Origin: Sphingobacterium thalpophilum
GTDB lineage: Bacteria > Bacteroidota > Bacteroidia > Sphingobacteriales > Sphingobacteriaceae
Length of the DNA stretch: 64,000 nucleotides
Assembly: GCF_901482695.1 (NCBI RefSeq)
Contig: NZ_LR590484.1
Coordinates: 3,038,001 to 3,102,000, forward strand
Reading direction: 5' to 3'
Under the pieces are notes generated by a model. That model saw nothing but the letters and a program-made list of their open reading frames with translations, was not told where the DNA came from and ran no database searches. The position numbers were made by a program, and so were the translations under genes. Positions 9,013-16,568 of this stretch are shown here, in pieces. The stretch's first letter is position 1. Each line of letters opens with the position of its first letter.

Positions 9013-9036
9013 CCCCCTGAGTTCTATCTCAGGGGG
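9013..9036 (-). terminator. Rho-independent terminator downstream of tex
   Basis: CCCCCTGAG, 6-base loop TTCTAT, CTCAGGGGG: a perfect 9-bp GC-rich stem. Read on the minus strand the stem is followed by CTTTTCTTT, the expected U-rich tail, about 40 bp after the tex stop. Confidence 0.88.
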
Positions 9037-9074
9037 ATGGGTAATTGTCAAATAAAATGTATTGCCGATCTGTG

Positions 9075-11312
9075 TTATTTAAATTTGCTGGCCAGCGCAG
9101 CTAGCTTACTTGCCATATCGGTTTCGGGCTCCTGATTCCGCCTGTTCTCGTTTTTTTTATGTTTAGGAGCTGCATTTTTTTCATCTGTTTTCATGGACAG
9201 GGCGATCCGGTTACGTTTTTCGTCTACTTCTGTGACGGTGACGGTGACTTGCTGCTGCACTTTGACGACTTCATGAGGATCAGCGATATATCGGTTTGAT
9301 AGTTGGCTTAAATGCACCAGACCGTCTTGATGGACGCCGATGTCAACAAAGGCTCCAAAGTTAGTAATATTTGTGACGATGCCCGGAAGCTTCATTCCCA
9401 CGCGTAAATCTGAAATGCTGTTGACGCCCTCGGTAAAAGAGAAAGCTTCGAATTTTTCACGTGGATCCAATCCAGGCTTGGCCAGCTCATTTATAATATC
9501 ATTTAATGTGGGTAAACCAACTTCCTCCGAAATATAGTTTTTCAGCGGTATTGATTTTCTTAACTCGGCATCTTTTAGCAAATCCTCCACATTTTTACCA
9601 AGATCTTTGGCCATCTGTTCGACCAAAGCATAGCGTTCGGGGTGTACAGCTGAGGAGTCCAGTGGATTGGCAGCATTACGTATACGGAGGAAGCCTGCGG
9701 CTTGTTCGAACGCCTTGTCTCCTAGACGGGGTACTTTCTTGAGCTCACGGCGTGATGTAAAAGGACCGTTATCATTCCTGTATTTAATAATCTGCTGAGC
9801 CAATGCCGGACCCAATCCGGATACATAAGACAGGATCTGTTTGGACGCTGTATTCAGTTCCACACCTACGGCATTCACACAGCTGATAACTGTGTCGTCC
9901 AAGGAAGTCTGGAGTTTGTTTTGATCGACATCGTGCTGATATTGGCCAACACCTATTGATTTCGGGTCAATCTTGACAAGTTCGGCCAACGGATCCATGA
10001 GTCTCCTGCCAATGGATACAGCGCCGCGCACAGTAATGTCGCAATCTGGAAATTCTTCGCGGGCGGTTTCAGAAGCCGAATAAATGGATGCTCCACTTTC
10101 GTTGACCATGACGACGATCACCTCACTGAGCGCTAGTTTGCGTACAAAATCTTCCGTTTCACGCCCCGCTGTACCATTCCCGATTGCAATGGCCTGAATA
10201 TCGTATTTTGATACCAGGTATTTAATTGTCTTCTGTGCTTCAGCGAGCCCATTGGCGCCATTATGTGGAAATATGGTGGTATTTTCTTTTAGCTGACCTT
10301 GTTCGTCCAGGACGACTGTCTTACAGCCTGTTCGAAATCCGGGATCTATTGCGAGCAGCCTTTTCTGGCCCAGGGGGGCAGCCAAAAGCAATTGACGGAC
10401 GTTGTCGGCAAAAACTTTGATAGCTTCTTCGTCTGCTTTCTGACGTGTCAATACACGGATTTCGGTTTCCATAGAAGGCTTTAAAAGACGCTTGTAGCTA
10501 TCTGTTAGGGCTAGTTTCACCTGTGAAGCTGCTTCATTGACAGCTTTGATGTAAATAGACTCAATGGCCGGAAGAATGTCTTCTTCCTGAATATCGATAT
10601 CAAGGTATAGCAATTCTTCTTTTTCTCCTCTACGCATCGCGAGTACCCGGTGTGAAGGGGCATCTTTCAGCGGTTCAGACCATTCGTAGTAATCTTTATA
10701 TTTAAGTGCAGCCTCTTCTTTACCGGGTACGACTCTGGACACAAATTCGCCTTTTTCGAGAAATATAGCTCTAGCTCTGGATCTGACAGTGGCATCTTCG
10801 GCGATCATTTCGGCAATGATATCTCTCGCCCCCGCCAATGCCTCCTCGCTGTTCTTAACACCTTTTTCTTCATCCACCAACGATTCCGCCAGAGCCAAAA
10901 AATCAGTGTTTTGCTGCGCCAAAAGTACATCGGCCAAAGGCTGTAGTCCTTTTTCGCGGGCGGCACTCGCCCTTGTCTTTCTTTTTGGCTTGTAGGGTAG
11001 ATAAATGTCTTCCAGATTAGCCATTGTCTCCGCAGCCAGCACCTGTAGTTCCAGCTCAGGCGTTAACTTACCTTGATCAGTAATGGATTTTAATACCGCA
11101 TCTTTACGCTTGTCGAGATCCTTCAATTGCTGTGAGCGGTCCCGGATCGCGGTGATTTGCACTTCATCCAGGCTGCCTGTCATTTCCTTCCGGTACCGGG
11201 AGATAAAAGGAACAGTTGCTCCTTCCTCCAGCAGTTCAATAGTCGTACGAACTTGTTTTTCGCTAATGGAAAGTTCATTAGCTATAATCGTTTCGTGGGA
11301 TAATAAGCTCAT
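9075..11312 (-). CDS. tex: Tex-family RNA-binding transcription accessory protein
   Basis: Cytoplasmic nucleic-acid-binding protein of 745 residues, close to the usual Tex length. Domain order: N-terminal Tex helical region (about 1-200), YqgF-like RNase H fold beginning near LLAIDPGFRTGCK (about 318-450), helix-hairpin-helix repeats (about 480-560, with YVSGLGPALAQQI and LKKVPRLGDKAFEQ), and a C-terminal S1 domain (about 635-710, GIVTNITNFGAFVDIG). A Lys/Asn-rich tail follows. Tex is linked to transcription elongation and RNA turnover; its exact role is not settled. It is the first gene after the tatA-like gene on this strand, with a terminator on each side, so it is probably monocistronic. 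Confidence 0.95.
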   Translation of the reverse strand: MSLLSHETIIANELSISEKQVRTTIELLEEGATVPFISRYRKEMTGSLDEVQITAIRDRSQQLKDLDKRKDAVLKSITDQGKLTPELELQVLAAETMANLEDIYLPYKPKRKTRASAAREKGLQPLADVLLAQQNTDFLALAESLVDEEKGVKNSEEALAGARDIIAEMIAEDATVRSRARAIFLEKGEFVSRVVPGKEEAALKYKDYYEWSEPLKDAPSHRVLAMRRGEKEELLYLDIDIQEEDILPAIESIYIKAVNEAASQVKLALTDSYKRLLKPSMETEIRVLTRQKADEEAIKVFADNVRQLLLAAPLGQKRLLAIDPGFRTGCKTVVLDEQGQLKENTTIFPHNGANGLAEAQKTIKYLVSKYDIQAIAIGNGTAGRETEDFVRKLALSEVIVVMVNESGASIYSASETAREEFPDCDITVRGAVSIGRRLMDPLAELVKIDPKSIGVGQYQHDVDQNKLQTSLDDTVISCVNAVGVELNTASKQILSYVSGLGPALAQQIIKYRNDNGPFTSRRELKKVPRLGDKAFEQAAGFLRIRNAANPLDSSAVHPERYALVEQMAKDLGKNVEDLLKDAELRKSIPLKNYISEEVGLPTLNDIINELAKPGLDPREKFEAFSFTEGVNSISDLRVGMKLPGIVTNITNFGAFVDIGVHQDGLVHLSQLSNRYIADPHEVVKVQQQVTVTVTEVDEKRNRIALSMKTDEKNAAPKHKKNENRRNQEPETDMASKLAALASKFK

Positions 11313-11333
11313 TATAGGTTATGTTAAAAAGGA

Positions 11334-11362
11334 AAGCTGCTGAATAGTGTATTCAACAGCTT
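11334..11362 (-). terminator. Terminator of the tatA-like gene
   Basis: AAGCTGCTGAATA, GTG loop, TATTCAACAGCTT: a 13-bp stem with one mismatch. On the minus strand it is followed by TTCCTTTTT. It lies between the tatA-like stop and the tex start. Confidence 0.75.
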
Positions 11363-11398
11363 TTGTATATATCTTATTGTAAATGAATGTAATGAAAA

Positions 11399-11911
11399 CT
11401 AAGCCGGTTTATTGGTGCCTTCTTGTTCAGGAGCCTTTGTATCGGCTGTTTCACTGCCTTTATTTTCCGCAAAGTGGTCGTTGTAGCCGTAAGTGATATG
11501 GGCGGGCTCTTCTCCATAGTCGGGCTGCTTGTGTGGATTATGTTCTACGACACCGGCCGGAGTGGTAAACTCATATTTTTTCTTTGGCTGTTCTGACTCA
11601 GAACCGTTCTCGGTGTCCGCAGACTGTTCCGTTTCAGCTTTGGCTTTCTCTTCAGCAGCTTTTACATCGTTTGGCAAAGTCTCTTCTTTGACTTCCGGTT
11701 TAACTTCTATGTCCTTTTCGAAATTATTGATCTGATCGGAGATTTCCCTTTTGATTCCCTCGGATGCATCTTTAAACTCCCGTATCCCTCTTCCTAGTCC
11801 TCTTGCCAGCTCGGGAAGTTTTTTACCACCAAAAAGCAACAGGATGGCAAACACGATTAAAATCATTTCTTGTGTTCCGATGTTTAGGAATGCTATTACT
11901 GGATTGTACAT
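11399..11911 (-). CDS. tatA: TatA/E-family twin-arginine translocase subunit with long acidic tail
   Basis: Inner-membrane Tat component. One N-terminal membrane helix (about residues 8-27) is followed by FGGKKLPEL (27-35) and an amphipathic helix (GLGRGIREFKDASEGI), the TatA signature. TatA would polymerise to pass folded proteins with twin-arginine signals. At 170 residues it is about twice the usual TatA length: residues 75-170 are low-complexity, rich in Glu, Lys and Pro, ending in a region with NPHKQPDYGEEP. A TatB-like function is therefore possible. No tatC is in the window. A good purine-rich ribosome site (AGAGGAAAAGAGT) lies just before the ATG. Confidence 0.85.
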   Translation of the reverse strand: MYNPVIAFLNIGTQEMILIVFAILLLFGGKKLPELARGLGRGIREFKDASEGIKREISDQINNFEKDIEVKPEVKEETLPNDVKAAEEKAKAETEQSADTENGSESEQPKKKYEFTTPAGVVEHNPHKQPDYGEEPAHITYGYNDHFAENKGSETADTKAPEQEGTNKPA

Positions 11912-12150
11912 ACTCTTTTCCTCTTCTTTTGATTTCTAACTAAGTGCTAAGTTACGTTTATATTTCTATAGTTTTTAGCCCAGTGCGTAAAATTAAGACA
12001 ATTTTAAGGCATTTGAAACATAAAAATTACTTAATGGCACCGTGCTGCGTAGCGTGAAGTTTTGGTTATTTATTTGCTAAATATTTTATAATATGGCGAT
12101 AGAGCAGAAATATCTTTGTATTTTTGTGCCTATTTTTTTTCGTATTGATC

Positions 12151-13524
12151 ATGTTGGGAAAATTCAAATCTTACAAGCCGTATTACAAAAGCACCATTGT
12201 GCTCGCCGGACCGGTGGTCATCTCACAATTGGGACATACTCTGGTACATACTGCCGACAGCGTTATCGTGGGGCATTTTGCCGGAACGATTCCGCTGGCA
12301 GCGGTTTCGCTGGTAAATGCTGTGTTCATGATCGTTATGGTCGTCGGGTTAGGAATCGCTTATGGAATCACTCCTTTGATCGCACAGGAGAATGGCCGCG
12401 ACAATAAGCAGGAGTGTGGAACTTTATTGTCAAACAGCTTCTGGCTCAATATCATTACCGGCATACTCTTGTTCTGCCTAGTCTATTTTGGATCGATGCT
12501 GGCAATTGACCATTTGGATCAGGACCCTGCGGTAGTGAAAGAGGCAAAACCTTATCTGTTTATCCTAAGTTTGTCCATGCTGCCGTTAATGGTGTTCAGT
12601 ACTTTCAAACAGTTTGCCGAAGGATTAGGGTTTACAAAGCAGGCTATGAATGTAACAATATGGGGTAATGTTCTAAATATCATTTTGGCAATAATATTTG
12701 TGAAGGGGATGTTCGGGATAGCTCCTATGGGGGTCAAGGGCGTCGGTTATAGTACCTTGATCGACCGTGTACTGATGATGTCTGTCATGATGGCCTATGT
12801 CTTGCGTGCGCAGAAATTTAAAAGTTATATCCAGCATTTTAGGATTACGGTAATCGACCGGATCCGATTACGGAAGATATTACAGATCGGTGCTCCCGTG
12901 GCCATGCAATATGTATTTGAGATCGGCGCATTCGCCGGTGCTTCTTTATTGGCTGGGACCATCAGCGCAACGGCGCAGGCTTCACACCAAGTGGCTATAC
13001 AGCTGGCGGCAATGACCTATATGATGGCCAGTGGTATTGCTGCGGCAGCAACGATCAAGGTGGGCAATAGTTACGGAAACCGCAATCTGTTTCGCCTGGA
13101 GCGCTTTGCTGTATCTTCCTATCAGCTCGTTTTGCTCTTTATGGCGATTACGGCTTCGCTGTTTGCTCTCTTCAACAATTATCTGCCTTATATTTTCACC
13201 TCCGACACAGCAGTGGTCGTCATCGCCTCGCAGCTATTGATTATAGCCGGTCTCTTTCAGTTATTTGACGGCACGCAGGTGGTGGGACTGGGCGTATTGC
13301 GGGGGATGGGGGATGTCAATATTCCTACGATTATCACGTTTATTGCTTATTGGGTGATCGGCCTGCCCAGCGGCTATGTCATGGGTATAATGTTTGACTG
13401 GGGGATCGAGGGCATCTGGTATGGACTTACTTTAGGGCTGCTGACCTCTTCGTTGCTTCTTTACTTACGCTTCCACTTGGTGATCAAAAAGAAAAAGCTT
13501 CATTTTGAACGAGCTAAATTTTAG
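12151..13524 (+). CDS. MATE-family multidrug/Na+ antiporter
   Basis: Inner-membrane exporter of 457 residues with about 12 hydrophobic helices arranged as two MatE repeats (about 10-225 and 235-440). The start is taken as the ATG at 12151 (MLGKFKSYKPYY); the frame extends upstream to a TTG at 12124, but TAnnTTTG promoter-like elements at 12111-12118 and 12119-12126 argue for the downstream ATG. Early helix sequence GPVVISQLGHTLVHTADSVIVG and SHQVAIQLAAMTYM in the second half are typical of the NorM branch. It probably exports cationic drugs or metabolites in exchange for Na+ or H+. It stands alone, convergent with the E2 gene, and shares a terminator with it. Confidence 0.9.
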   Translation: MLGKFKSYKPYYKSTIVLAGPVVISQLGHTLVHTADSVIVGHFAGTIPLAAVSLVNAVFMIVMVVGLGIAYGITPLIAQENGRDNKQECGTLLSNSFWLNIITGILLFCLVYFGSMLAIDHLDQDPAVVKEAKPYLFILSLSMLPLMVFSTFKQFAEGLGFTKQAMNVTIWGNVLNIILAIIFVKGMFGIAPMGVKGVGYSTLIDRVLMMSVMMAYVLRAQKFKSYIQHFRITVIDRIRLRKILQIGAPVAMQYVFEIGAFAGASLLAGTISATAQASHQVAIQLAAMTYMMASGIAAAATIKVGNSYGNRNLFRLERFAVSSYQLVLLFMAITASLFALFNNYLPYIFTSDTAVVVIASQLLIIAGLFQLFDGTQVVGLGVLRGMGDVNIPTIITFIAYWVIGLPSGYVMGIMFDWGIEGIWYGLTLGLLTSSLLLYLRFHLVIKKKKLHFERAKF

Positions 13525-13645
13525 TAGGAGTATGCCAAATCTCAGTACAGCCACATAAAATAATCATTGTCCACAGGGCAATCTGAACCCTTTGAGATCA
13601 AATATCGAGATGATGCTGTAGTGAACACGTGTAGAGGTGCATAAA

Positions 13646-13680
13646 AATAGGGCTATCCAAAATTTTTGGTTAGCCCTATT
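13646..13680. terminator. Bidirectional terminator between MATE gene and E2 gene
   Basis: AATAGGGCTA and TAGCCCTATT pair perfectly (10 bp), with further inner pairing of CCAAAA with TTTTGG; A-rich sequence precedes and T-rich sequence follows, so it can serve both converging genes. Confidence 0.85.
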
Positions 13681-13703
13681 GATTTTCAGTATGTTTGACA
13701 ACA

Positions 13704-15053
13704 TTAGACCTCTCTGTTGCTATCCCAGTTTTCCAGATAATCAGCTACCCTTTTTAGAAAAGTTCCACCGAGAGCACCATCAATGGCACGGTGGTCATAC
13801 GAAAGAGACAGGTACATCATATGTCTAATGCCGATCATATCACCGTATTCGGTCTCAATGACTGCCGGCTTCTTGGTAATAGTGCCTACCGCTAAAATGG
13901 CTGCCTGAGGCTGGTTGATAATGGGGGTTCCCATAATATTGCCAAAGGCGCCAATATTGGTGAATGTAAAAGTGCCGTCCTGTGTATCGTCGGGCTTTAA
14001 TTTATTTGCCCGCGAGCGCTGTGCAAGGTCATTGACCGCTTTGCTAAGTCCTACCAGACTTAGTTGATCGGCATTTTTAATGACGGGGACAATCAGGTTA
14101 CCGTTAGGCAGTGCTGCGGCCATGCCGATGTTGATGTTTTTCTTTTTGATGATGTTATGCCCATCAATAGAAATATTGACCAGTGGGAAGTCTTTGAGAG
14201 CTTTGCTGATCGCTTCTATAAATAATGGTGTAAAGGTGATATTTTCGCCTTCCCGCTTTTTGTATGCATCTTTAACACGGTTGCGCCACAAGACGAGGTT
14301 GGTGACATCTGCCTCCACAAAAGAACACACATGCGGCGATATCTGTACACTTTTAACCATGTGGTCAGCTATCAGTCTTCGCATCCGGTCCATTTCGATG
14401 ATTTCATCATGTCCACTGACCACAGTGTGGGTAGTCGGAGTTACGGATGGAGCGCTTTCTTTCTGGGGGATCGACGGGGAGACCGGAATAACCGTATCGG
14501 CTGTTTTTGCCGATCGTTTGGCTACATAAGATAAAATGTCTTCTTTGGTCACCCGACCCTCAGCCCCAGTACCCTGAATGCGGTCAAGCTCCTCTTGCGA
14601 TAGCCCTTCATGACGGGCAATATTCTTTACCAATGGCGAGTAAAAACGTATTTCGCCCTCGTTGGACGAACTCGGAACAGTGGGTTCATAAGCAGATAAT
14701 TGACTGATTCCGGGGATGTCCAGATGAGCTGTTTCTGCCTCATCGGATGGAGCCGGTCTGTCGCCGGCAGTTTCCGCTGCCTGAGTACTGGCCTCAGCGG
14801 TTTCGGTTTCTCCCTCTATTTCTATTAGGGCAACGACATCACCGACCTGGACGACCTGATCGGCAGCATACAGTTGTTCTTTGAGAATTCCTTTTACTGG
14901 AGAAGGTACTTCTGAATCAACTTTGTCGGTTGCAATTTCCAATAAAGTGTCATCTTCTTCAATCAGATCACCCGGCTGTTTTATCCACTTGGTAATTGTC
15001 GCTTCCGATACACTTTCCCCCATTTTTGGAAGTAAAAGTTTATATAGAGCCAT
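13704..15053 (-). CDS. 2-oxo acid dehydrogenase E2, dihydrolipoamide acyltransferase
   Basis: Core subunit of a 2-oxoacid dehydrogenase complex, 449 residues. Domain order: one lipoyl domain (about 1-80) with the lipoylated Lys in ATDKVDSE (K44); an acidic Ala/Glu-rich linker; a peripheral-subunit-binding domain (about 138-176, SPLVKNIARHEGLS); a second linker; and the catalytic acyltransferase domain (about 215-449) with the active-site SYDHRAIDG (H421, D425). Neither the E1 nor the E3 gene is adjacent, so the substrate (pyruvate, 2-oxoglutarate or branched-chain oxoacids) cannot be told from context; the single lipoyl domain and the sequence style favour a branched-chain-type E2. A promoter is visible just upstream. 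Confidence 0.9.
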   Translation of the reverse strand: MALYKLLLPKMGESVSEATITKWIKQPGDLIEEDDTLLEIATDKVDSEVPSPVKGILKEQLYAADQVVQVGDVVALIEIEGETETAEASTQAAETAGDRPAPSDEAETAHLDIPGISQLSAYEPTVPSSSNEGEIRFYSPLVKNIARHEGLSQEELDRIQGTGAEGRVTKEDILSYVAKRSAKTADTVIPVSPSIPQKESAPSVTPTTHTVVSGHDEIIEMDRMRRLIADHMVKSVQISPHVCSFVEADVTNLVLWRNRVKDAYKKREGENITFTPLFIEAISKALKDFPLVNISIDGHNIIKKKNINIGMAAALPNGNLIVPVIKNADQLSLVGLSKAVNDLAQRSRANKLKPDDTQDGTFTFTNIGAFGNIMGTPIINQPQAAILAVGTITKKPAVIETEYGDMIGIRHMMYLSLSYDHRAIDGALGGTFLKRVADYLENWDSNREV

Positions 15054-15080
15054 ATTTTTAGCAATATCAGTATAGAAAAA

Positions 15081-15111
15081 CGAAGTTAATTAAATTATGG
15101 TTTAATTTCAA
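15081..15111 (-). promoter_or_regulatory. Bacteroidota-type promoter for the E2 gene
   Basis: Read on the minus strand: TTG (15111-15109), 20 bp, then TAACTTCG (15088-15081), one base off the TAnnTTTG consensus, about 28 bp before the E2 ATG. Spacing matches the -33/-7 promoters seen elsewhere in this window. The 15054-15176 gap is otherwise AT-rich with nothing else seen. Confidence 0.5.
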
Positions 15112-15176
15112 CAAATTAAAATATTATTCTTTACATGTATTATTTAATGAAATTATATTTTATGATCTTGAAAAAC

Positions 15177-16424
15177 TTATGCCTCTTCTTCTGAAAGCAG
15201 TTTCCATAGGAGGAGAAGTGCGTTCATGCGTGTCCGCTCGATATTAATAAGCCGATCGTTGTTAAATTGAAATTTCCTGGAAATGCTTTTTTTTCTTCCC
15301 GCAACCGCAATCCAAACGGTTCCTACGGGTTTTTCAATGGAGCCGCCACCGGGACCTGCAATACCTGTTGTGGCAATAGCGTAATCCGTCTCAAATTTTA
15401 TTTTTGCACCCTGGGCCATTTCAAGTGCGGTTTGTTCACTTACTGCGCCAAATTGACTTAGGGTGTGTTCATGTATACCAAGGAGAAGCTGCTTGAGCCT
15501 ATTGGAGTACGGAATGGTGCCGCCAACAAATATTTCGCTGCTCCCAGGGATTGCTGTGAGTGACGCCGCTAGACTTCCTCCGGTACAACTTTCTGCCGTC
15601 GTCAAGCTTAATCCAGCACGGGTTAAGGACTTTATCAAATGCTGTTCAATGCTGGTATCCTGATCGGCAATCACATAGTCTTTTAACCGATGGAGTAATT
15701 TGGTTTTAAAAAGCTTTACCTGCTGTAAGATATCTACCTTGTTTTTACTTTTTCCCGAAAGTCTCAAACGTATAAAAGCCAATGTGGGTAGATAAGCTAA
15801 TTTAATATTTGGTGGCAGTTCATCTTCGATGTCTTTTATTTCCTCCGCGAGATAAGATTCTCCTATACCACCCACGAGAATGGTTTCGTGATGAATAAAG
15901 GTGTCGGAGTTTTGCTGCTCAAGAATTGGGAGCACACGCGCTACCATCAGGTGCTTCATTTCAAATGGTACACCCGGCATAAATACATATTGTTTTTGTG
16001 CATGGCGAACGAGCATGCCCGGAGCAGTGCCGTAGTCATTGAACAGCACTTCGCAGTTGGCGAGGACATCCGCCTGTTGCCGATTGATCTCCAGCATGGG
16101 CAATCCGCGGGCCTCAAAAAATCCGGTCACGTGCTGCAGTACCTTCTGATCGCGGATGAGGGTTGTGCCAAAATATTTGGCCGCCGTCTTTTTGGTGACA
16201 TCGTCCTGCGTCGGGCCGAGGCCGCCGGTAATAATGATCAAGTCTGCCCGTGAGGATGCAGTGTTCAAGGTCGCCATGATGGCGGCCTCCGTATCAGGAA
16301 TGGATGTCATCTGCACGACATCCACGTCTAATTTACCCAGCTGCTGCGCTATCCAGCTTGAATTGGTGTCAACAATCTGACCGATAAGAATTTCATCTCC
16401 GATGGTAATGATCTCTGCTTTCAT
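15177..16424 (-). CDS. cinA: CinA-family NMN deamidase / competence-damage protein
   Basis: Cytoplasmic two-domain protein of 415 residues, the normal full length. The N-terminal MoaB/MogA-like COG1058 domain (about 1-170) starts MKAEIITIGDEILIGQIVD and has TGGLGPTQDD; the C-terminal CinA domain (about 255-410) has TAESCTGGSLAASL and TTGIAGPGGG, the region of nicotinamide-nucleotide deamidase activity. It recycles NMN into the NAD pathway, with the N-terminal domain acting on ADP-ribose compounds in characterised members. The name does not by itself imply natural competence. It lies between the LptD-like gene and the E2 gene on the same strand, with gaps of about 130 and 120 bp. Confidence 0.93.
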   Translation of the reverse strand: MKAEIITIGDEILIGQIVDTNSSWIAQQLGKLDVDVVQMTSIPDTEAAIMATLNTASSRADLIIITGGLGPTQDDVTKKTAAKYFGTTLIRDQKVLQHVTGFFEARGLPMLEINRQQADVLANCEVLFNDYGTAPGMLVRHAQKQYVFMPGVPFEMKHLMVARVLPILEQQNSDTFIHHETILVGGIGESYLAEEIKDIEDELPPNIKLAYLPTLAFIRLRLSGKSKNKVDILQQVKLFKTKLLHRLKDYVIADQDTSIEQHLIKSLTRAGLSLTTAESCTGGSLAASLTAIPGSSEIFVGGTIPYSNRLKQLLLGIHEHTLSQFGAVSEQTALEMAQGAKIKFETDYAIATTGIAGPGGGSIEKPVGTVWIAVAGRKKSISRKFQFNNDRLINIERTRMNALLLLWKLLSEEEA

Positions 16425-16547
16425 GGTATAAACTTACTAAAATTACGCCCAACTCCTATGAATTGCTGTTGTTGTGTCGTGTAATAATCTGTTTTCATGC
16501 TGACGCCGCTGCATGGATCGTTCATCAGAAAAGAACAAAAAAAGAAA

Positions 16548-16568
16548 GCGGTTATTAAAAATAACCGC
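16548..16568 (-). terminator. Terminator overlapping the stop codon of the LptD-like gene
   Basis: GCGGTTATT, AAA loop, AATAACCGC: perfect 9-bp stem. On the minus strand it is followed by TTTCTTTTTTTG. The gene's TAA stop (16557-16555) lies inside the hairpin, so the last codons form part of the terminator. Confidence 0.8.

Noticed and set aside
14080..14529. 149-codon ORF antisense to the E2 gene
   Set aside because: Shadow of the acyltransferase domain; no independent support.
15177..16424. CinA as evidence for natural competence
   Set aside because: CinA-family NMN deamidases are widespread in non-competent bacteria, and no com genes are nearby.
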